From NCBI RefSeq assembly GCF_009745985.1, contig NZ_WFIX01000190.1, positions 558,001 to 622,000 of the forward strand: 64,000 nt of DNA, written 5' to 3'. Positions 1-9,910 of the stretch are shown here, in pieces. The notes beneath the pieces were generated by a model. The model saw only the letters and a program-made list of their open reading frames with translations, did not search any database and was not told the DNA's origin. The stretch comes from Microbacterium karelineae (GTDB lineage: Bacteria; Actinomycetota; Actinomycetes; Actinomycetales; Microbacteriaceae). A program made the translations under genes and the position numbers. Within the stretch, counting starts at the first letter, position 1. Each line of letters begins with the position of its first letter.

Positions 1-2578
1 GGTCGGCCGTCTTCGCGCCCGAGATGATCGGCATCGGCGTCGTCGTGCACTGATCCGAGTCGACGCACGCGGCGGGCGGTTCCTCGCCCGGGGCGAGGAG
101 GAAGTTGTCGGCGCGGCTGTCGCCACGCTCGGCGACATCGCGCACCGTCGCGGTGTAGGTCACCGTGGCCGTCTCGCCGGCGGGAACGGATCCCGTGATC
201 GAGAACCGGCCGTCCTCGATGGCGCCGACGATGAGCGAGTCGGTCGTCGTGGTCGGGTCGACGGTCACATCGGCGTCGTCGAGGACGCCGCTGAGGTCGT
301 CGATCGCGTCGACGGTCGCGTCGGCGGCGCCGGTGTTCTCGAAGTGGAGGGTGTAGCGCAGCTCCGTGCCGGCGACGACGGGGGCATCGCTCGCCTCGAC
401 GGTCTTCCACTGCGTGAGCGCGGCGGCGGGGACCGTCGCGTCGTCGCACGCGGCGTCCGCGGACAGTGCGTCGTCTTCGGGCACGCACGCCGTGTTGCGG
501 AGCAGGTGATCGCCCGTGCCGTCGTAGGTGACGGAGTAGTCGATCACGACCGCGGCGTCGCTGGCGAGGGCGCCTTCCCACGTGAGGAAGCGCTCGCCGT
601 CGAAGACCGGCTGCGGATCGCGGTCGGAGCTCGCGGTGCCGAACGTCGCGTCGTCGAGCACGTCGACGAGGTCGTCCGTCATGCGCGCCGGCGCGGCTTC
701 CGTGAAGTCACCGGGGCCGACGTTCGTCACCTCGATGCGGTACTCGGCCGTCTCTCCCACGGCCGTCAGCCGCTCGGTGAGGGCCGTCTTCACGATCTCG
801 AGCTTCGGCAGCAGGTGCTCGGTCGCGGCGCAGGGCTGGCCCGTGTCGGGATCCGCGCCGCCCTCGGCGGGGTCGCAGGACGGCGGGGTCGGGTCCTCGG
901 GGTCGTTCGGCTCCCACGCGACGTTGCGCGCGGTGCCGTCTCCTCCGGCGGCGACGGTCGTCGTGTAGGAGATCTCGACCGCATCGCCGGCGGCGAGAGC
1001 GCCGGTCCAGGACAGCAGCGGCTCCGCGTATGACAGCTCTCCGTCGCGGTCGGCCGTCGCGTCGTCGCCGTATTCGGCGTCGTCGAGCACGCCCGACAGA
1101 TCGTCGAACACGACAGCGGGGTAGTCGGCCGTGTAGTCGGTGGCGCCCGTGTTCCGCGCCGTGACGGTGTAGCGCACGGTGTCGCCGGGGCGCGTGTCGG
1201 CCGTCGCGTCGGAGGTCTTCTCGATCGCGAGGTGCGGCAGCGCGAGCGTCAGGGCGTGGTCCTCGACCTCACCGGACGTCGTCATGCCGACAGGCGACGC
1301 GACATCGGCCTCATCGCGCGCGATGCGCAGGCGCAGGAAGCTCTCGCCGTCCGCGGCGTCCATCGGCACCGCCCAGGCGAGGTCGACGGATCCGCTCTGC
1401 GGGCACTCCACGGCGGCGGATCGCTCGTCGTCGCCGAATGCGCCGTCGCGATTCCAGTCGATCCAGCCTGCGACGAAGCCCGGCCCCGTGCACGCGATGT
1501 CCTCGACGACGTGCGTCTGGCCGGGGGTGACCGCGACCTCGCCGAGCGGCGCGATCGCATCCTCGTCGGCGAGCCCGTTCCGGTCATCGCCCAGCGCGTC
1601 GTCGGAGTGCTGGTGGCCGTTGTCGGAGTCGGTCAGAGCGCCCAGACGCGTGCGGGGCTGGCCCTGCGTCGCGAGCGCGAACGATTCGGCCGAGACGTTC
1701 GTGGATCCCTGCGGGACCTCGCCGCCCTCCCAGGCGCGCTCGAACAGCGCTCCGGCGGAGCCGTAGCTCTCGGGGGCGTCGCCGAAGTCGGCCTCCAGCA
1801 CGACGCCGAGCGCGACGGCGCTCTTGCCGCCGCCCTTGACCTGCACCGCGGCGCCCGTCGCGCCGTCCATGAAGCCGATCGCCATCGGGCCGGACCCGGT
1901 GCTCTGCCGGGACGAGCACTGCTCGGCGTCCGGGTGCAGACGCAGCGTCCGGTCGGCCGCGAGATCCGCGAGCACGTTCGTGTCGCACGTGCGGGCCCGT
2001 TCGATGACGCGCCACGTCGTATCGGCCTCGTCAGGTCGTGCCTGGACGTACTCGCCCTGGCTGCGGTTGCTCGACTCGGCGTCGGCCACGACGAGCCCGC
2101 CGAGCGGCACGAGCTCTCCGTTCAGCGTCGTCTCGCACGAGAAGTGGAAACTCACCGTTGCGCCGTTGGCCCGATTCACGAGGCCGTAGACCATCTCGTT
2201 GCTCGTGCCCGCGCCGCCGATGTTGTACAGATCGTCGAGCGAGTCGCCGCGATAGTCTCCGGAGCGGTAGGCCGCGACCTGGCCGACGACGTCCGTGATC
2301 GTGCAGGTCGTCGCGAGCTCCTGACCGGCGATGTCGCGCGTGCTCGTCGTGGTCGTGCCGTCGACGATCCCCTCTCCGCTCTCACCCCACTCGATCCAGT
2401 CGATCGCGCCGACGTACGCGCCGGATCCGCCCTGCGCATAGGCGGCCTGCGCGGCGTCGTTCGTCGTGAACGACGCGGTCGCGCCGAGCAGGCCGGCGAC
2501 GAGCGCGGTCGCCGCGCCGACGGCGAGGAGGCGTGCGGACCGACGTGCGGGCACGCCGGATGTGGGATGGGTATGCAT
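1..2578 (-). CDS. Secreted GEVED/DUF11-type surface protein, C-terminus beyond the window
   Basis: Partial gene, about 859 codons visible, open at the left edge. The ATG follows a GGGGGG-rich leader. The N-terminus has basic residues, then a hydrophobic stretch (LLAVGAATALVAGLLGATA), so a signal peptide is likely. A CshA-like region with GDAPESYG is followed by a GEVED-type motif (SGEVEDHALT) near residue 430. After that come three repeats of a DUF11-like fold with the pattern 'YTVTARNTGATDYT...DDLSGVLDDA'. Such repeats usually build long, isopeptide- or Ca-stabilised stalks on actinobacterial surfaces. An LPXTG or transmembrane anchor, if present, would lie outside the window. The role in adhesion is inferred from architecture only. 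Confidence 0.8.
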   Translation of the reverse strand, partial: MHTHPTSGVPARRSARLLAVGAATALVAGLLGATASFTTNDAAQAAYAQGGSGAYVGAIDWIEWGESGEGIVDGTTTTSTRDIAGQELATTCTITDVVGQVAAYRSGDYRGDSLDDLYNIGGAGTSNEMVYGLVNRANGATVSFHFSCETTLNGELVPLGGLVVADAESSNRSQGEYVQARPDEADTTWRVIERARTCDTNVLADLAADRTLRLHPDAEQCSSRQSTGSGPMAIGFMDGATGAAVQVKGGGKSAVALGVVLEADFGDAPESYGSAGALFERAWEGGEVPQGSTNVSAESFALATQGQPRTRLGALTDSDNGHQHSDDALGDDRNGLADEDAIAPLGEVAVTPGQTHVVEDIACTGPGFVAGWIDWNRDGAFGDDERSAAVECPQSGSVDLAWAVPMDAADGESFLRLRIARDEADVASPVGMTTSGEVEDHALTLALPHLAIEKTSDATADTRPGDTVRYTVTARNTGATDYTADYPAVVFDDLSGVLDDAEYGDDATADRDGELSYAEPLLSWTGALAAGDAVEISYTTTVAAGGDGTARNVAWEPNDPEDPTPPSCDPAEGGADPDTGQPCAATEHLLPKLEIVKTALTERLTAVGETAEYRIEVTNVGPGDFTEAAPARMTDDLVDVLDDATFGTASSDRDPQPVFDGERFLTWEGALASDAAVVIDYSVTYDGTGDHLLRNTACVPEDDALSADAACDDATVPAAALTQWKTVEASDAPVVAGTELRYTLHFENTGAADATVDAIDDLSGVLDDADVTVDPTTTTDSLIVGAIEDGRFSITGSVPAGETATVTYTATVRDVAERGDSRADNFLLAPGEEPPAACVDSDQCTTTPMPIISGAKTAD

Positions 2579-2803
2579 CGATGTCCCCCCGAACATCTCG
2601 GAAACAGAGGTCGCCGAGGGGACATCGCGTGCGCGCTGCCGGCCGTCGACCGGCCTCGAGCGCACGCTCGGGATGATGAGCCCCCCGACTCGGTTCGAAC
2701 GCTAGTCGCTCGGGTCCGGAACTGCAATACGAGATGGGGAGCCGTCGGAACATCCACAGCGAGCCGGGCGTTGAATGGTCTCGACACTCGACGAAAGGCG
2801 CAT

Positions 2804-3523
2804 ATGAGCACGGTTCTCCCGGATCCCGATCGGACGCACGCGGCCGACGCCGTCCTCGACGCCCCCGCCTGGTCATCCCTCACGGGCGCGCACGCGCGCT
2901 TCGCCGTCGGGAACGACCTCGTCCGGCGCTATCAGGACGACGTCTCGCCGTTCGCGGGCGTCGCCTCCTGGGCGGACCCGGATGTGTGGGACGCGGTGAT
3001 CGACGAGTACGGATCCGCATCCGAGCTGATGATCTCGCACGCGGATCCGGCGCTGCCGGCCGGATGGGACGAGGTGTGGCGCGGACACGGCCTGCAGCTC
3101 GTCGAGACGGATCGCCTCGACACCGCTCCCTGCGATGAGGCCGTCGAGCTCGGCGCCGACGACGTCGAGGAGATGCTCGCGATCGTCGGCCGCAACCAGC
3201 CCGGGCCGTTCCTGACCCGCACGCATGAACTCGGCCGCTATGTCGGGATCCGCCGCGACGGGCGCCTCGTCGCGATGGCGGGGGAGCGCCTGCACCCCGA
3301 GGGGTGGACCGAGATCAGCGCCGTGTCGGTCGACGACGACTTCCGCCGCCAGGGGTTCGCGTCGGCCCTCACCCGCGATGTCGCGCACCACATCCGCTCG
3401 CGGGGCGACCGCGCCTTCCTCCACGCCTCGGAGTCGAACGAGGGCGCCGTCCGCGCATACGAGAAGCTCGGCTTCGAGCTCCGCCGCCGCGTGCCGTTCC
3501 TGCGGGTGCGCACGCCCGCCTGA
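2804..3523 (+). CDS. GNAT-family N-acetyltransferase
   Basis: 239 residues. The ATG was chosen because GAAAGG lies 5-10 bases upstream; a longer frame exists but lacks such a site. The C-terminal half has the GNAT core: beta strand '[20 protein letters not shown]', where RRQGFA is the acetyl-CoA pyrophosphate loop, then '[15 protein letters not shown]', the usual motif B. The N-terminal half (about 110 residues) is not recognisable and may be a second, degenerate GNAT fold, as in FR47-like proteins. It probably transfers an acetyl group from acetyl-CoA to an amine, but the substrate cannot be read from sequence. It stands alone between the divergent surface-protein gene and the GAF regulator. 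Confidence 0.85.
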   Translation: MSTVLPDPDRTHAADAVLDAPAWSSLTGAHARFAVGNDLVRRYQDDVSPFAGVASWADPDVWDAVIDEYGSASELMISHADPALPAGWDEVWRGHGLQLVETDRLDTAPCDEAVELGADDVEEMLAIVGRNQPGPFLTRTHELGRYVGIRRDGRLVAMAGERLHPEGWTEISAVSVDDDFRRQGFASALTRDVAHHIRSRGDRAFLHASESNEGAVRAYEKLGFELRRRVPFLRVRTPA

Positions 3524-3530
3524 TCCGGCT

Positions 3531-3536
3531 TAGACT
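3531..3536 (+). promoter_or_regulatory. Putative -10 box (TAGACT) for the GAF regulator
   Basis: TAGACT fits the actinobacterial TANNNT -10 pattern and lies 38 bases before the ATG of the GAF-domain regulator. A convincing -35 is not visible. The ribosome site GGAG follows at 3566. Confidence 0.4.
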
Positions 3537-3574
3537 GGCCGCGCTCACCTCCTTCGACGGCGATCGGAGCGTGC

Positions 3575-4861
3575 ATGGTCTCTCCCTGGCTCGCGCCGCG
3601 CGGCGGGTCCCCGCGGCTGACGCTCGAGCGCGCCTGCGACGAGCTGCTCGCCGGTCACCTGCAGGATCCGCGCCTCCAGGACGTGCGCGACGTCGTGCGC
3701 GAGTCGTGGATCCGCTCCCTCGGATCCCACGTGGCGCCCGAGGGCGTCCCCGAGCTCGACTTCGAGGACGCCGCGCTCGAGGAGCACCGGCGCGCGCACC
3801 CGCTCGCGGCGAGCATCGAGATGATCCGCGGCCTGCTGCTGCCGGGCGATGCCGAGGAATCGGGCGTCGTCGTCGCCGTCGGCGACGCCGCGGGACGCCT
3901 GCTGTGGGTCGAGGGGGACCGGGAGGTGCGCGCGGACGTCGGCGCCATGGGCTTCCTCGCCGGCGCGAACTGGTCCGAGGAGCAGGTCGGGACCGCCGCG
4001 CCCGGAACGGCGATCGCCACGGGACACTCCGTGCAGGTGCGCGGCCCCGAGCACTTCAACCGCCGCGTGCGCCCCTGGTCGTGCACCGCGGCGCCCGTGC
4101 GCGACCCGGAGACGCGGGCGCTCATCGGCGTCATCGACGTCACGGGGCGCGAGCCCGCGGCGGCGCCCCAGGCGCAGCTGCTCGTCGACGCGACGGTGCG
4201 GGCCGTCGAGAGCGATCTGCTCGTCGCGCGCATGCGCCAGCGCGCGGAGGTGCCGCGCCGCCGCCGGCCGCGCCGGGATCACGCGATCCTGCGCGTCCTG
4301 GGCCGCGACCGTGCGACGCTCGACACCGACGGCGGATCCGTCGAGCTGAGCGAGCGCCACGCCGAGATCCTGCTCCTGCTCGCGACGCACCCCGGCGGGC
4401 TGAGCGCCGAGCGCCTCGCGGAGCTCGCGTACGGATCCCCCGGCGCGGTCGGGACCCTGCGCCCCGAGATCGTGCGCCTGCGCCGCGTCCTGCAGGCGCA
4501 CGCGCCCGCCCTCGTGCTCGAGTCGCGTCCGTACCGCCTCGCGGCGCCGCTCGACACGGACGCGCGCGGCGTCCTCTCGCTGCTCGACCGCGGCGCGCAC
4601 CGCGTCGCCCTCGCGGCGTGGGAGGGCGACGTGCTCCCCGACTCGCGCGCCCCGGGCGTCGAGGCGCTCCGCGAGACCGTGCGCTCCGCCGTCCGCGAGG
4701 CCATGCTCGACGACGCGGGCGTCGACGTGCTGCTGCAGTACCTCGGCACGGACGCCGGGTCCGACGACGTCGAGGCCATGCGGCTGTGCCTCGGGATGCT
4801 CCCTCCGCGCTCGCCCCGGCGCGCGGGCCTCGTCGCGCGGCTCGAGGCCGCGGCGCGCTGA
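3575..4861 (+). CDS. GAF-domain transcriptional regulator of the aldehyde dehydrogenase
   Basis: 428 residues. The N-terminal part (about residues 20-190) matches the sensory region of AcoR-type regulators, with 'ESWIRSL' and a GAF fold ending '[17 protein letters not shown]...IGVIDVTG'. The central AAA+ domain of classical sigma-54 activators is absent. The C-terminal part (about 240-330) looks instead like a winged helix: '[20 protein letters not shown]' and 'IVRLRRVL...ESRPYRL'. Genes of this layout usually sit directly upstream of an aldehyde dehydrogenase and activate it in response to a small organic molecule, and the same arrangement is seen here. The 92-base gap to the next gene holds a direct repeat GCAACCGCGTGCAACC that could be its site (inference). 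Confidence 0.8.
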   Translation: MVSPWLAPRGGSPRLTLERACDELLAGHLQDPRLQDVRDVVRESWIRSLGSHVAPEGVPELDFEDAALEEHRRAHPLAASIEMIRGLLLPGDAEESGVVVAVGDAAGRLLWVEGDREVRADVGAMGFLAGANWSEEQVGTAAPGTAIATGHSVQVRGPEHFNRRVRPWSCTAAPVRDPETRALIGVIDVTGREPAAAPQAQLLVDATVRAVESDLLVARMRQRAEVPRRRRPRRDHAILRVLGRDRATLDTDGGSVELSERHAEILLLLATHPGGLSAERLAELAYGSPGAVGTLRPEIVRLRRVLQAHAPALVLESRPYRLAAPLDTDARGVLSLLDRGAHRVALAAWEGDVLPDSRAPGVEALRETVRSAVREAMLDDAGVDVLLQYLGTDAGSDDVEAMRLCLGMLPPRSPRRAGLVARLEAAAR

Positions 4862-4953
4862 ACCGGCCTCGCGCAACCGCGTGCAACCCCCGCCGCAATA
4901 ACGTCGGGGCAGGCGCGGCAGAGCGGCCGCGGAACCAGTCGAGGGAGACAGCG

Positions 4954-6501
4954 ATGACCATCGTCGAAGAGAGCGTGTCGAGCATCTACGCGGCCCCCGG
5001 GACGGAGGGATCCCGCGCGAGCTATCGGCCCCGATACGGGCACTACATCGGCGGCGAGTTCGTCGACCCGGTGAAGGGCCAGTACTTCGAGAACGTGACC
5101 CCCGTCACGGGCAGGCCGTTCACCGAGATCGGCCGCGGCACGGTCGAGGACATCGACCGGGCGGTCGACACGGCCTGGAAGGCGTTCGAGGGATGGAAGC
5201 GCACCTCGGCGACCGAGCGCGCGATCATCCTCAACCGGATCGCCGACCGGATGGAGGAGAACCTCGAGGCGCTCGCCGTCGCCGAGACGTGGGAGAACGG
5301 CAAGCCCGTCCGCGAGACGCTCGCCGCCGACATCCCGCTCGCGATCGACCACTTCCGCTACTTCGCCGGCGTCCTCCGCGCGCAGGAGGGATCCATCGGC
5401 GAACTCGACGGCGACACCGTCGCGTACCACTTCCACGAGCCGCTCGGAGTCGTCGGGCAGATCATCCCGTGGAACTTCCCGATCCTCATGGCCGTGTGGA
5501 AGCTCGCCCCCGCGCTCGCCGCGGGCAACTGCGTCGTGCTGAAGCCGGCCGAGCAGACCCCCGCATCGATCCTGTTCCTGTTCGAGATGATCGGCGACCT
5601 CCTCCCGGCGGGCGTCGTGAACATCGTGAACGGATTCGGCATCGAGGCGGGCGCCCCGCTCGCATCGCACAAGCGGATCCGCAAGATCGCCTTCACGGGC
5701 GAGACGACGACCGGCCGCCTCATCATGCAGTACGCGTCGCAGAACCTCATCCCCGTCACGCTCGAGCTCGGCGGCAAGAGCCCGAACCTCTTCTTCGAGG
5801 ACGTCGCGGCGAACGACGATGCCTACTACCAGAAGGCGCAGGAGGGCTTCGCGATGTTCGCCCTCAACCAGGGCGAGGTGTGCACATGCCCGTCGCGGGC
5901 CCTCATCCAGCGGTCGATCTACGACCGCTTCCTCGGCGACGGCGTCGAGCGGGTGGGGAGGATCGTACAGGGCAACCCGCTCGACCCCGACACGATGATC
6001 GGCGCGCAGGCGTCGAACGACCAGTTCGAGAAGATCCTCTCGTACATCGACATCGGCCGGAAGGAGGGCGCGAAGGTGCTGGCGGGCGGTGAGCCCGTCG
6101 ACCTCGGCGGCGAGCTGTCGGGCGGCTTCTACGTCGCGCCGACGATCTTCGAGGGCACGAACGACATGCGGATCTTCCAGGAGGAGATCTTCGGCCCCGT
6201 CGTCTCGGTCACGGGCTTCGACGACTTCGACGACGCGATCGGGATCGCCAACGACACGCTCTACGGGCTGGGCGCCGGCGTCTGGAGCCGCAGCGCCGAC
6301 ACCTGCTACCGGGCGGGGCGCGCGATCGAGGCCGGGCGCGTGTGGACGAACACGTATCACCAGTACCCCGCGCACGCCGCGTTCGGCGGGTACAAGCAGT
6401 CGGGCATCGGGCGCGAGAACCACCTGAAGATGCTCGAGCACTACCAGCAGACGAAGAACCTCCTCGTGTCGTACGCCGAGGGGCCGATGGGGTTCTTCTG
6501 A
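4954..6501 (+). CDS. NAD(P)-dependent aldehyde dehydrogenase
   Basis: 515 residues, the usual family length. It oxidises an aldehyde to the carboxylic acid in the cytoplasm. Catalytic Cys310 sits in [11 protein letters not shown], and the general-base Glu271 is in 'LELGGKSPN'. The NAD-binding segment '[20 protein letters not shown]' and the C-terminal '[13 protein letters not shown]' are intact. The GEVCTCPSR form with a second Cys two residues on, together with the partner DUF779 gene, places it in the ExaC/AldA-like acetaldehyde dehydrogenase branch used in ethanol or acetoin breakdown. GAGGGAG lies eight bases before the ATG. The stop overlaps the next start (TGATG), so the two are co-translated. 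Confidence 0.95.
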   Translation: MTIVEESVSSIYAAPGTEGSRASYRPRYGHYIGGEFVDPVKGQYFENVTPVTGRPFTEIGRGTVEDIDRAVDTAWKAFEGWKRTSATERAIILNRIADRMEENLEALAVAETWENGKPVRETLAADIPLAIDHFRYFAGVLRAQEGSIGELDGDTVAYHFHEPLGVVGQIIPWNFPILMAVWKLAPALAAGNCVVLKPAEQTPASILFLFEMIGDLLPAGVVNIVNGFGIEAGAPLASHKRIRKIAFTGETTTGRLIMQYASQNLIPVTLELGGKSPNLFFEDVAANDDAYYQKAQEGFAMFALNQGEVCTCPSRALIQRSIYDRFLGDGVERVGRIVQGNPLDPDTMIGAQASNDQFEKILSYIDIGRKEGAKVLAGGEPVDLGGELSGGFYVAPTIFEGTNDMRIFQEEIFGPVVSVTGFDDFDDAIGIANDTLYGLGAGVWSRSADTCYRAGRAIEAGRVWTNTYHQYPAHAAFGGYKQSGIGRENHLKMLEHYQQTKNLLVSYAEGPMGFF

Positions 6502-6878
6502 TGTCCGATCCTGTTCAGCGGGTGGCGGTCTCGGACGAGGCCGCTGCCCTGCTGCGCGAACTCACGGGGCAGCACGGCGCGCTGATGTTCCACCAGTCCG
6601 GCGGCTGCTGCGACGGCTCCTCGCCCATGTGCTACCCGAAGGGGATGTTCCTCACCGGCCCGAGCGACGTGCTCCTCGGTGCGCTCGACGTCGGCCTCGA
6701 CGACCCGATCGAGGTGTACATGTCGGAGAGCCAGTTCGAGTACTGGCGCCACACCCACCTCACGATCGACGTCGTCGACGGGCGCGGATCCGGGTTCAGC
6801 GTCGAGGCGCCGACGGGGAAGAGGTTCCTGACCCGCTCGCGCCTCCTGACAGACGAGGAGGTGACGGCGCTGGGGTGA
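6501..6878 (+). CDS. DUF779 family protein, aldehyde dehydrogenase partner
   Basis: 125 residues. It starts at the ATG overlapping the dehydrogenase stop by one base. The hallmark 'HQSGGCCDGSSPMCYP' (residues about 31-46) carries three cysteines that could bind a metal or act in redox chemistry. The C-terminal part has 'SQFEYWRHTHLTIDVVDGRGSGFSVE'. DUF779 genes nearly always follow an aldehyde dehydrogenase of this subfamily, and their biochemical role is unknown to me. The overlap implies fixed stoichiometry, perhaps as a subunit or maturation factor (inference). Confidence 0.9.
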   Translation: MSDPVQRVAVSDEAAALLRELTGQHGALMFHQSGGCCDGSSPMCYPKGMFLTGPSDVLLGALDVGLDDPIEVYMSESQFEYWRHTHLTIDVVDGRGSGFSVEAPTGKRFLTRSRLLTDEEVTALG

Positions 6879-6905
6879 GGGGGCGGATCCGCGTGGCGGG
6901 CCGGT

Positions 6906-8033
6906 TCACTCGAGCAGGCGGGTGACGATCTGGAAGACGATGACGGCGGCGATGAAGACCCCGCCGACCCACCCGATGCGGCGCTGCTTCAGCCGCTGAC
7001 CTGCGCGCGCGACGCCCTTCGGCGGGCGCAGCGTCGGCGGGTCCTGCAGGGGCGGCGCCTCGACGTGATCTGCGGCGACGGGGGCGACGGATCCGGCCAC
7101 GTGCGGGCGCTGCGCGGCGCGGATCCGCTCATCGCGCCAGCGCCCCCACCGGGCGATCTTGTCGAGCATGGCGCCGGCGACCGAGAACTGCCAGGCCCAC
7201 TGATCCGGGTCGACGGTCGACATCCCGCGCCCCGAGTAGAAGAACAGCCAGTCGTCGACGATCTCGACGTCGAGGTGCGCGGCGCTGCTCATGAAGCGCT
7301 GCATGATGTCGGGCGTGAACAGGTACAGCGCGTCGGCCTCATACCCCTCCGGGCAGTACAGGCTGAAGTGCTCGTCGAAGTCGCCCTCGAGGCTCAGCCG
7401 CTGATCCTTCCGGAACCCGATCGGCAGGTTCGAGCCGAACAGGCTGTTGTTGCCCTTCGCATCGAGCACGATGTGGGGGAGGGGCGCGTCGAGCCGCACC
7501 GCGATGTATCCCCATGTGTGGGTCTTCTCGTTCTTGCCGGATCCGGTCGTGTACCGGTAATTGCCGAACTCGACGAAGCGGGGCGTGTCTCCCCGGACGA
7601 GGCCCGAACTGGCTCGCTTGCGCCCGACGTCGAAGAGCATGCCGGGCAGCTGCGGGGACGCGTATCCCGGGTGGAATCGCATGCCGTTCGCCTGCGCGAA
7701 GCGGTCGAGCCGGTACATCGGAGCGTCGTGCCGGGCGCGGACCGCACCGATCCCCGCTACGACGAACACGACGCCGACGATGGCGAAGATCATCCCGACC
7801 ATCGGCATCGAGTCCGTCGCGATCGTCACGGCGAGCACGCCGGCGCCGATGAGGGCGAAGACGGCCCCCATCGCGATGAGCGCGACGCCGATGAACACCT
7901 GGCTCGTCCCGCGGCGGGCGTTCGAATCGGGGAACCGCACGGGGAGGGATTCCCGGAACGCGCGCACCGCGTGGCGGTCGATCGGATCCGTGAGCGGACT
8001 CGCGTCGAACCCGTATCTCTGCCCCTGCTGCAT
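6906..8033 (-). CDS. Membrane protein of unknown function, DUF3137-like
   Basis: 375 residues. Two hydrophobic helices lie near residues 47-70 and 78-98 (for example VFIGVALIAMGAVFALIGAG), and a third is at the C-terminus (about 352-370). Between them is a soluble domain of about 200 residues with 'FGNYRYTTGSGKNEKTHTWGYIAV', 'NSLFGSNLPIGF' and 'FSLYCPEGYEADALYLFTPDIM'. This order resembles DUF3137-type proteins, which have two N-terminal helices and then a soluble domain, but I cannot confirm the family. It converges on the DUF779 gene (27-base gap) and diverges from the ABC importer operon. No function is assigned. Confidence 0.65.
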   Translation of the reverse strand: MQQGQRYGFDASPLTDPIDRHAVRAFRESLPVRFPDSNARRGTSQVFIGVALIAMGAVFALIGAGVLAVTIATDSMPMVGMIFAIVGVVFVVAGIGAVRARHDAPMYRLDRFAQANGMRFHPGYASPQLPGMLFDVGRKRASSGLVRGDTPRFVEFGNYRYTTGSGKNEKTHTWGYIAVRLDAPLPHIVLDAKGNNSLFGSNLPIGFRKDQRLSLEGDFDEHFSLYCPEGYEADALYLFTPDIMQRFMSSAAHLDVEIVDDWLFFYSGRGMSTVDPDQWAWQFSVAGAMLDKIARWGRWRDERIRAAQRPHVAGSVAPVAADHVEAPPLQDPPTLRPPKGVARAGQRLKQRRIGWVGGVFIAAVIVFQIVTRLLE

Positions 8034-8189
8034 GGCTCTACGTTATGCGGAGCCGCCGACGGCGACCGGCGTCACCATCCGTTCACCGAGTCTTTCGTTC
8101 TCGTATCGACGGTCTCGTAATTGCGCGTCACCCGCGCCGGGTTGCATCCGAGGTGTCCACGACGGACGCCCTCGACCCGAAAGAGACCC

Positions 8190-9107
8190 ATGCGACTCCG
8201 CGCTCCCCTCGCCGCCGGCGCACTTGCCGCCGGCTCCCTCCTCATCGTGACCGGCTGTGCGGCGACATCCGCCGACACGGCGTCGGACGACGACGTGATC
8301 CGATTCGCCACGATGCCCGTCACCGACGACCCCTCCGTCGAGACGCCGATCGACCAGATGGCCGCCCTCCTCGAGGAGGCGACGGGCATGATCGTCGAGA
8401 TCACCGACGTCCCCAGCTACTCCGCCGTCATCGAAGCCGTACGCGCGGGCCACGAGGACATCGGCATCATGAGCGGCTTCCCGTCGGCGCTCGCCGTCGG
8501 CACGGGCGAGGTCGACTCCCTCGTCGCATGGCCCGGGCTCGACGAGCCGGTCTCGACCTGCCTCGTGCTCGACGACTCGCCCCTCCGGTCGCTTGAGGAC
8601 ATCACCCCCGACACGACGATCGCGTTCGCCGATCCCGCCTCCAGCTCCGGCTTCTTCATGCCCACGCACATGCTCGACGAGGCCGGTCTCACGGCGGGCG
8701 ACGACTTCGAGGAGCTGTTCTCCGGCGGCCACGACCGCAGCTTCATCGCGCTGCAGGAGGGCCAGGCCGACGTCGCCTGCACCTCGACGATCTTCCCGTC
8801 GATGGCGGGACTCGGAGATCCGATGTTCCCCTTCGAGGAGGGCGAGACGCGCTCGATCGGCGAGAGCATCTCGATGCCGATCTCGATATCGTTCCTCGGC
8901 AGCCAGCGCATGTCGGACGCGAAGCGCGAGGCGCTCCTCGAGGCGATCCCCGCCGTGTTCTCGGACGAGAACCGCGACGAGCTCGGCGTGTACATGGAGG
9001 CGATGCCCGAGGGCATCGAGCCGATCGTCGAGCCGGACAGGACGCTCTTCCAGCCCTTCGTGGACATCGCCGCCGTCGCCGACGTCGACATCTCGGACCT
9101 CGGATGA
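8190..9107 (+). CDS. phnD: PhnD-like substrate-binding lipoprotein of an ABC importer
   Basis: 305 residues. The ATG at 8190 has GAAAGAG upstream and gives a proper lipoprotein signal ending LLIVTGC, so Cys21 would be lipidated and the protein membrane-tethered outside the cell. The mature part follows the PhnD/periplasmic-binding type 2 pattern: 'IRFATMPVTDDPS', 'MAALLEEATGMIVEI', 'GHEDIGIMSGFP', 'FADPASSSGFFMP', 'GGHDRSFIALQEGQADVACTST'. This family binds phosphonates, phosphite or other small phosphorus compounds; the exact ligand is not evident. The last four bases (ATGA) overlap the ATPase start, so the importer genes form one operon. Confidence 0.88.
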   Translation: MRLRAPLAAGALAAGSLLIVTGCAATSADTASDDDVIRFATMPVTDDPSVETPIDQMAALLEEATGMIVEITDVPSYSAVIEAVRAGHEDIGIMSGFPSALAVGTGEVDSLVAWPGLDEPVSTCLVLDDSPLRSLEDITPDTTIAFADPASSSGFFMPTHMLDEAGLTAGDDFEELFSGGHDRSFIALQEGQADVACTSTIFPSMAGLGDPMFPFEEGETRSIGESISMPISISFLGSQRMSDAKREALLEAIPAVFSDENRDELGVYMEAMPEGIEPIVEPDRTLFQPFVDIAAVADVDISDLG

Positions 9108-9910
9108 GCGCGCCGATCACGATGTCCGCGCCGGCGCGCGCGGGCGCCGACGAGCCGCGCATCCGCATCCGCGACCTGACCGTGCGCTACGCGCCGGGCG
9201 AGCCGCTCGTGCTCGATGGCATCGACCTCGACCTGTTCTGCGGCGAGACGGTCGCGCTTCTCGGGTCGAGCGGATCCGGGAAGTCGACGCTCATGAAGAC
9301 CATCACGGGCTTCGCCCCCATCACGTCCGGATCCGTCCGCGCGGGTGACTTCGACGTCGCCGACCTGCGGCGCGGTCAGCTCCGCTCCCTCCGCTCGCAC
9401 GTCGGCCAGGTGTTCCAGCAGTTCAACCTGATCGGGCGCCTCAGCGTGCTGACGAATGTGCTCATGGGAGCCCTGCACGTTGCCGGGCCCGTCAACATGC
9501 TCGGCACATTCCGGGCCGCCGACCGCCGCCGCGCCCTCGAGCTGCTCGACCGCGTCGGCATCGCGCACAAGGCAGATCAGGAGGCGCGGTCGCTGTCCGG
9601 CGGCCAGCAGCAGCGCGTCGCGATCGCGCGGGCGCTCATGCAGAATCCGCGCGCCATCCTCGCCGACGAGCCCGTCGCGTCGCTCGACCCGACGATGAGC
9701 CGCATCGTGCTCGAGCTGCTGCGCTCGATCGCGCGCGAGGAGCGGATCCCCGTGCTCGTCAGCCTGCACGTCGTGCCGCTCGCCCTCGCCCACTCCGACC
9801 GGATCGTCGGCCTGCGCCACGGCCGGGTCATCGTGTCCGGGCGCACCGCCCATCTCGACGCGGACCAGCTCGCCCCCGTGTACGAGACCGAAGACGAGGA
9901 GGCCGCGTGA
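9104..9910 (+). CDS. phnC: PhnC-like ABC importer ATP-binding protein
   Basis: 268 residues. Complete ATPase: Walker A GSSGSGKS (about residue 50), Q-loop 'VGQVFQQFNLIGRLSVLTNVLMG', signature LSGGQQQR, Walker B AILADEPVASLD, and switch His in 'VSLHVVPLA'. The Q-loop text is typical of PhnC. It overlaps phnD by ATGA and the permease by GTGA. It would power uptake of the phosphorus compound bound by the upstream lipoprotein. Confidence 0.92.
   Translation: MSAPITMSAPARAGADEPRIRIRDLTVRYAPGEPLVLDGIDLDLFCGETVALLGSSGSGKSTLMKTITGFAPITSGSVRAGDFDVADLRRGQLRSLRSHVGQVFQQFNLIGRLSVLTNVLMGALHVAGPVNMLGTFRAADRRRALELLDRVGIAHKADQEARSLSGGQQQRVAIARALMQNPRAILADEPVASLDPTMSRIVLELLRSIAREERIPVLVSLHVVPLALAHSDRIVGLRHGRVIVSGRTAHLDADQLAPVYETEDEEAA

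Noticed and set aside
2690-2720. GGTTCGAAC, which looks like a tRNA T-loop
   Set aside because: No acceptor stem, D arm or anticodon arm can be folded on either strand around it.
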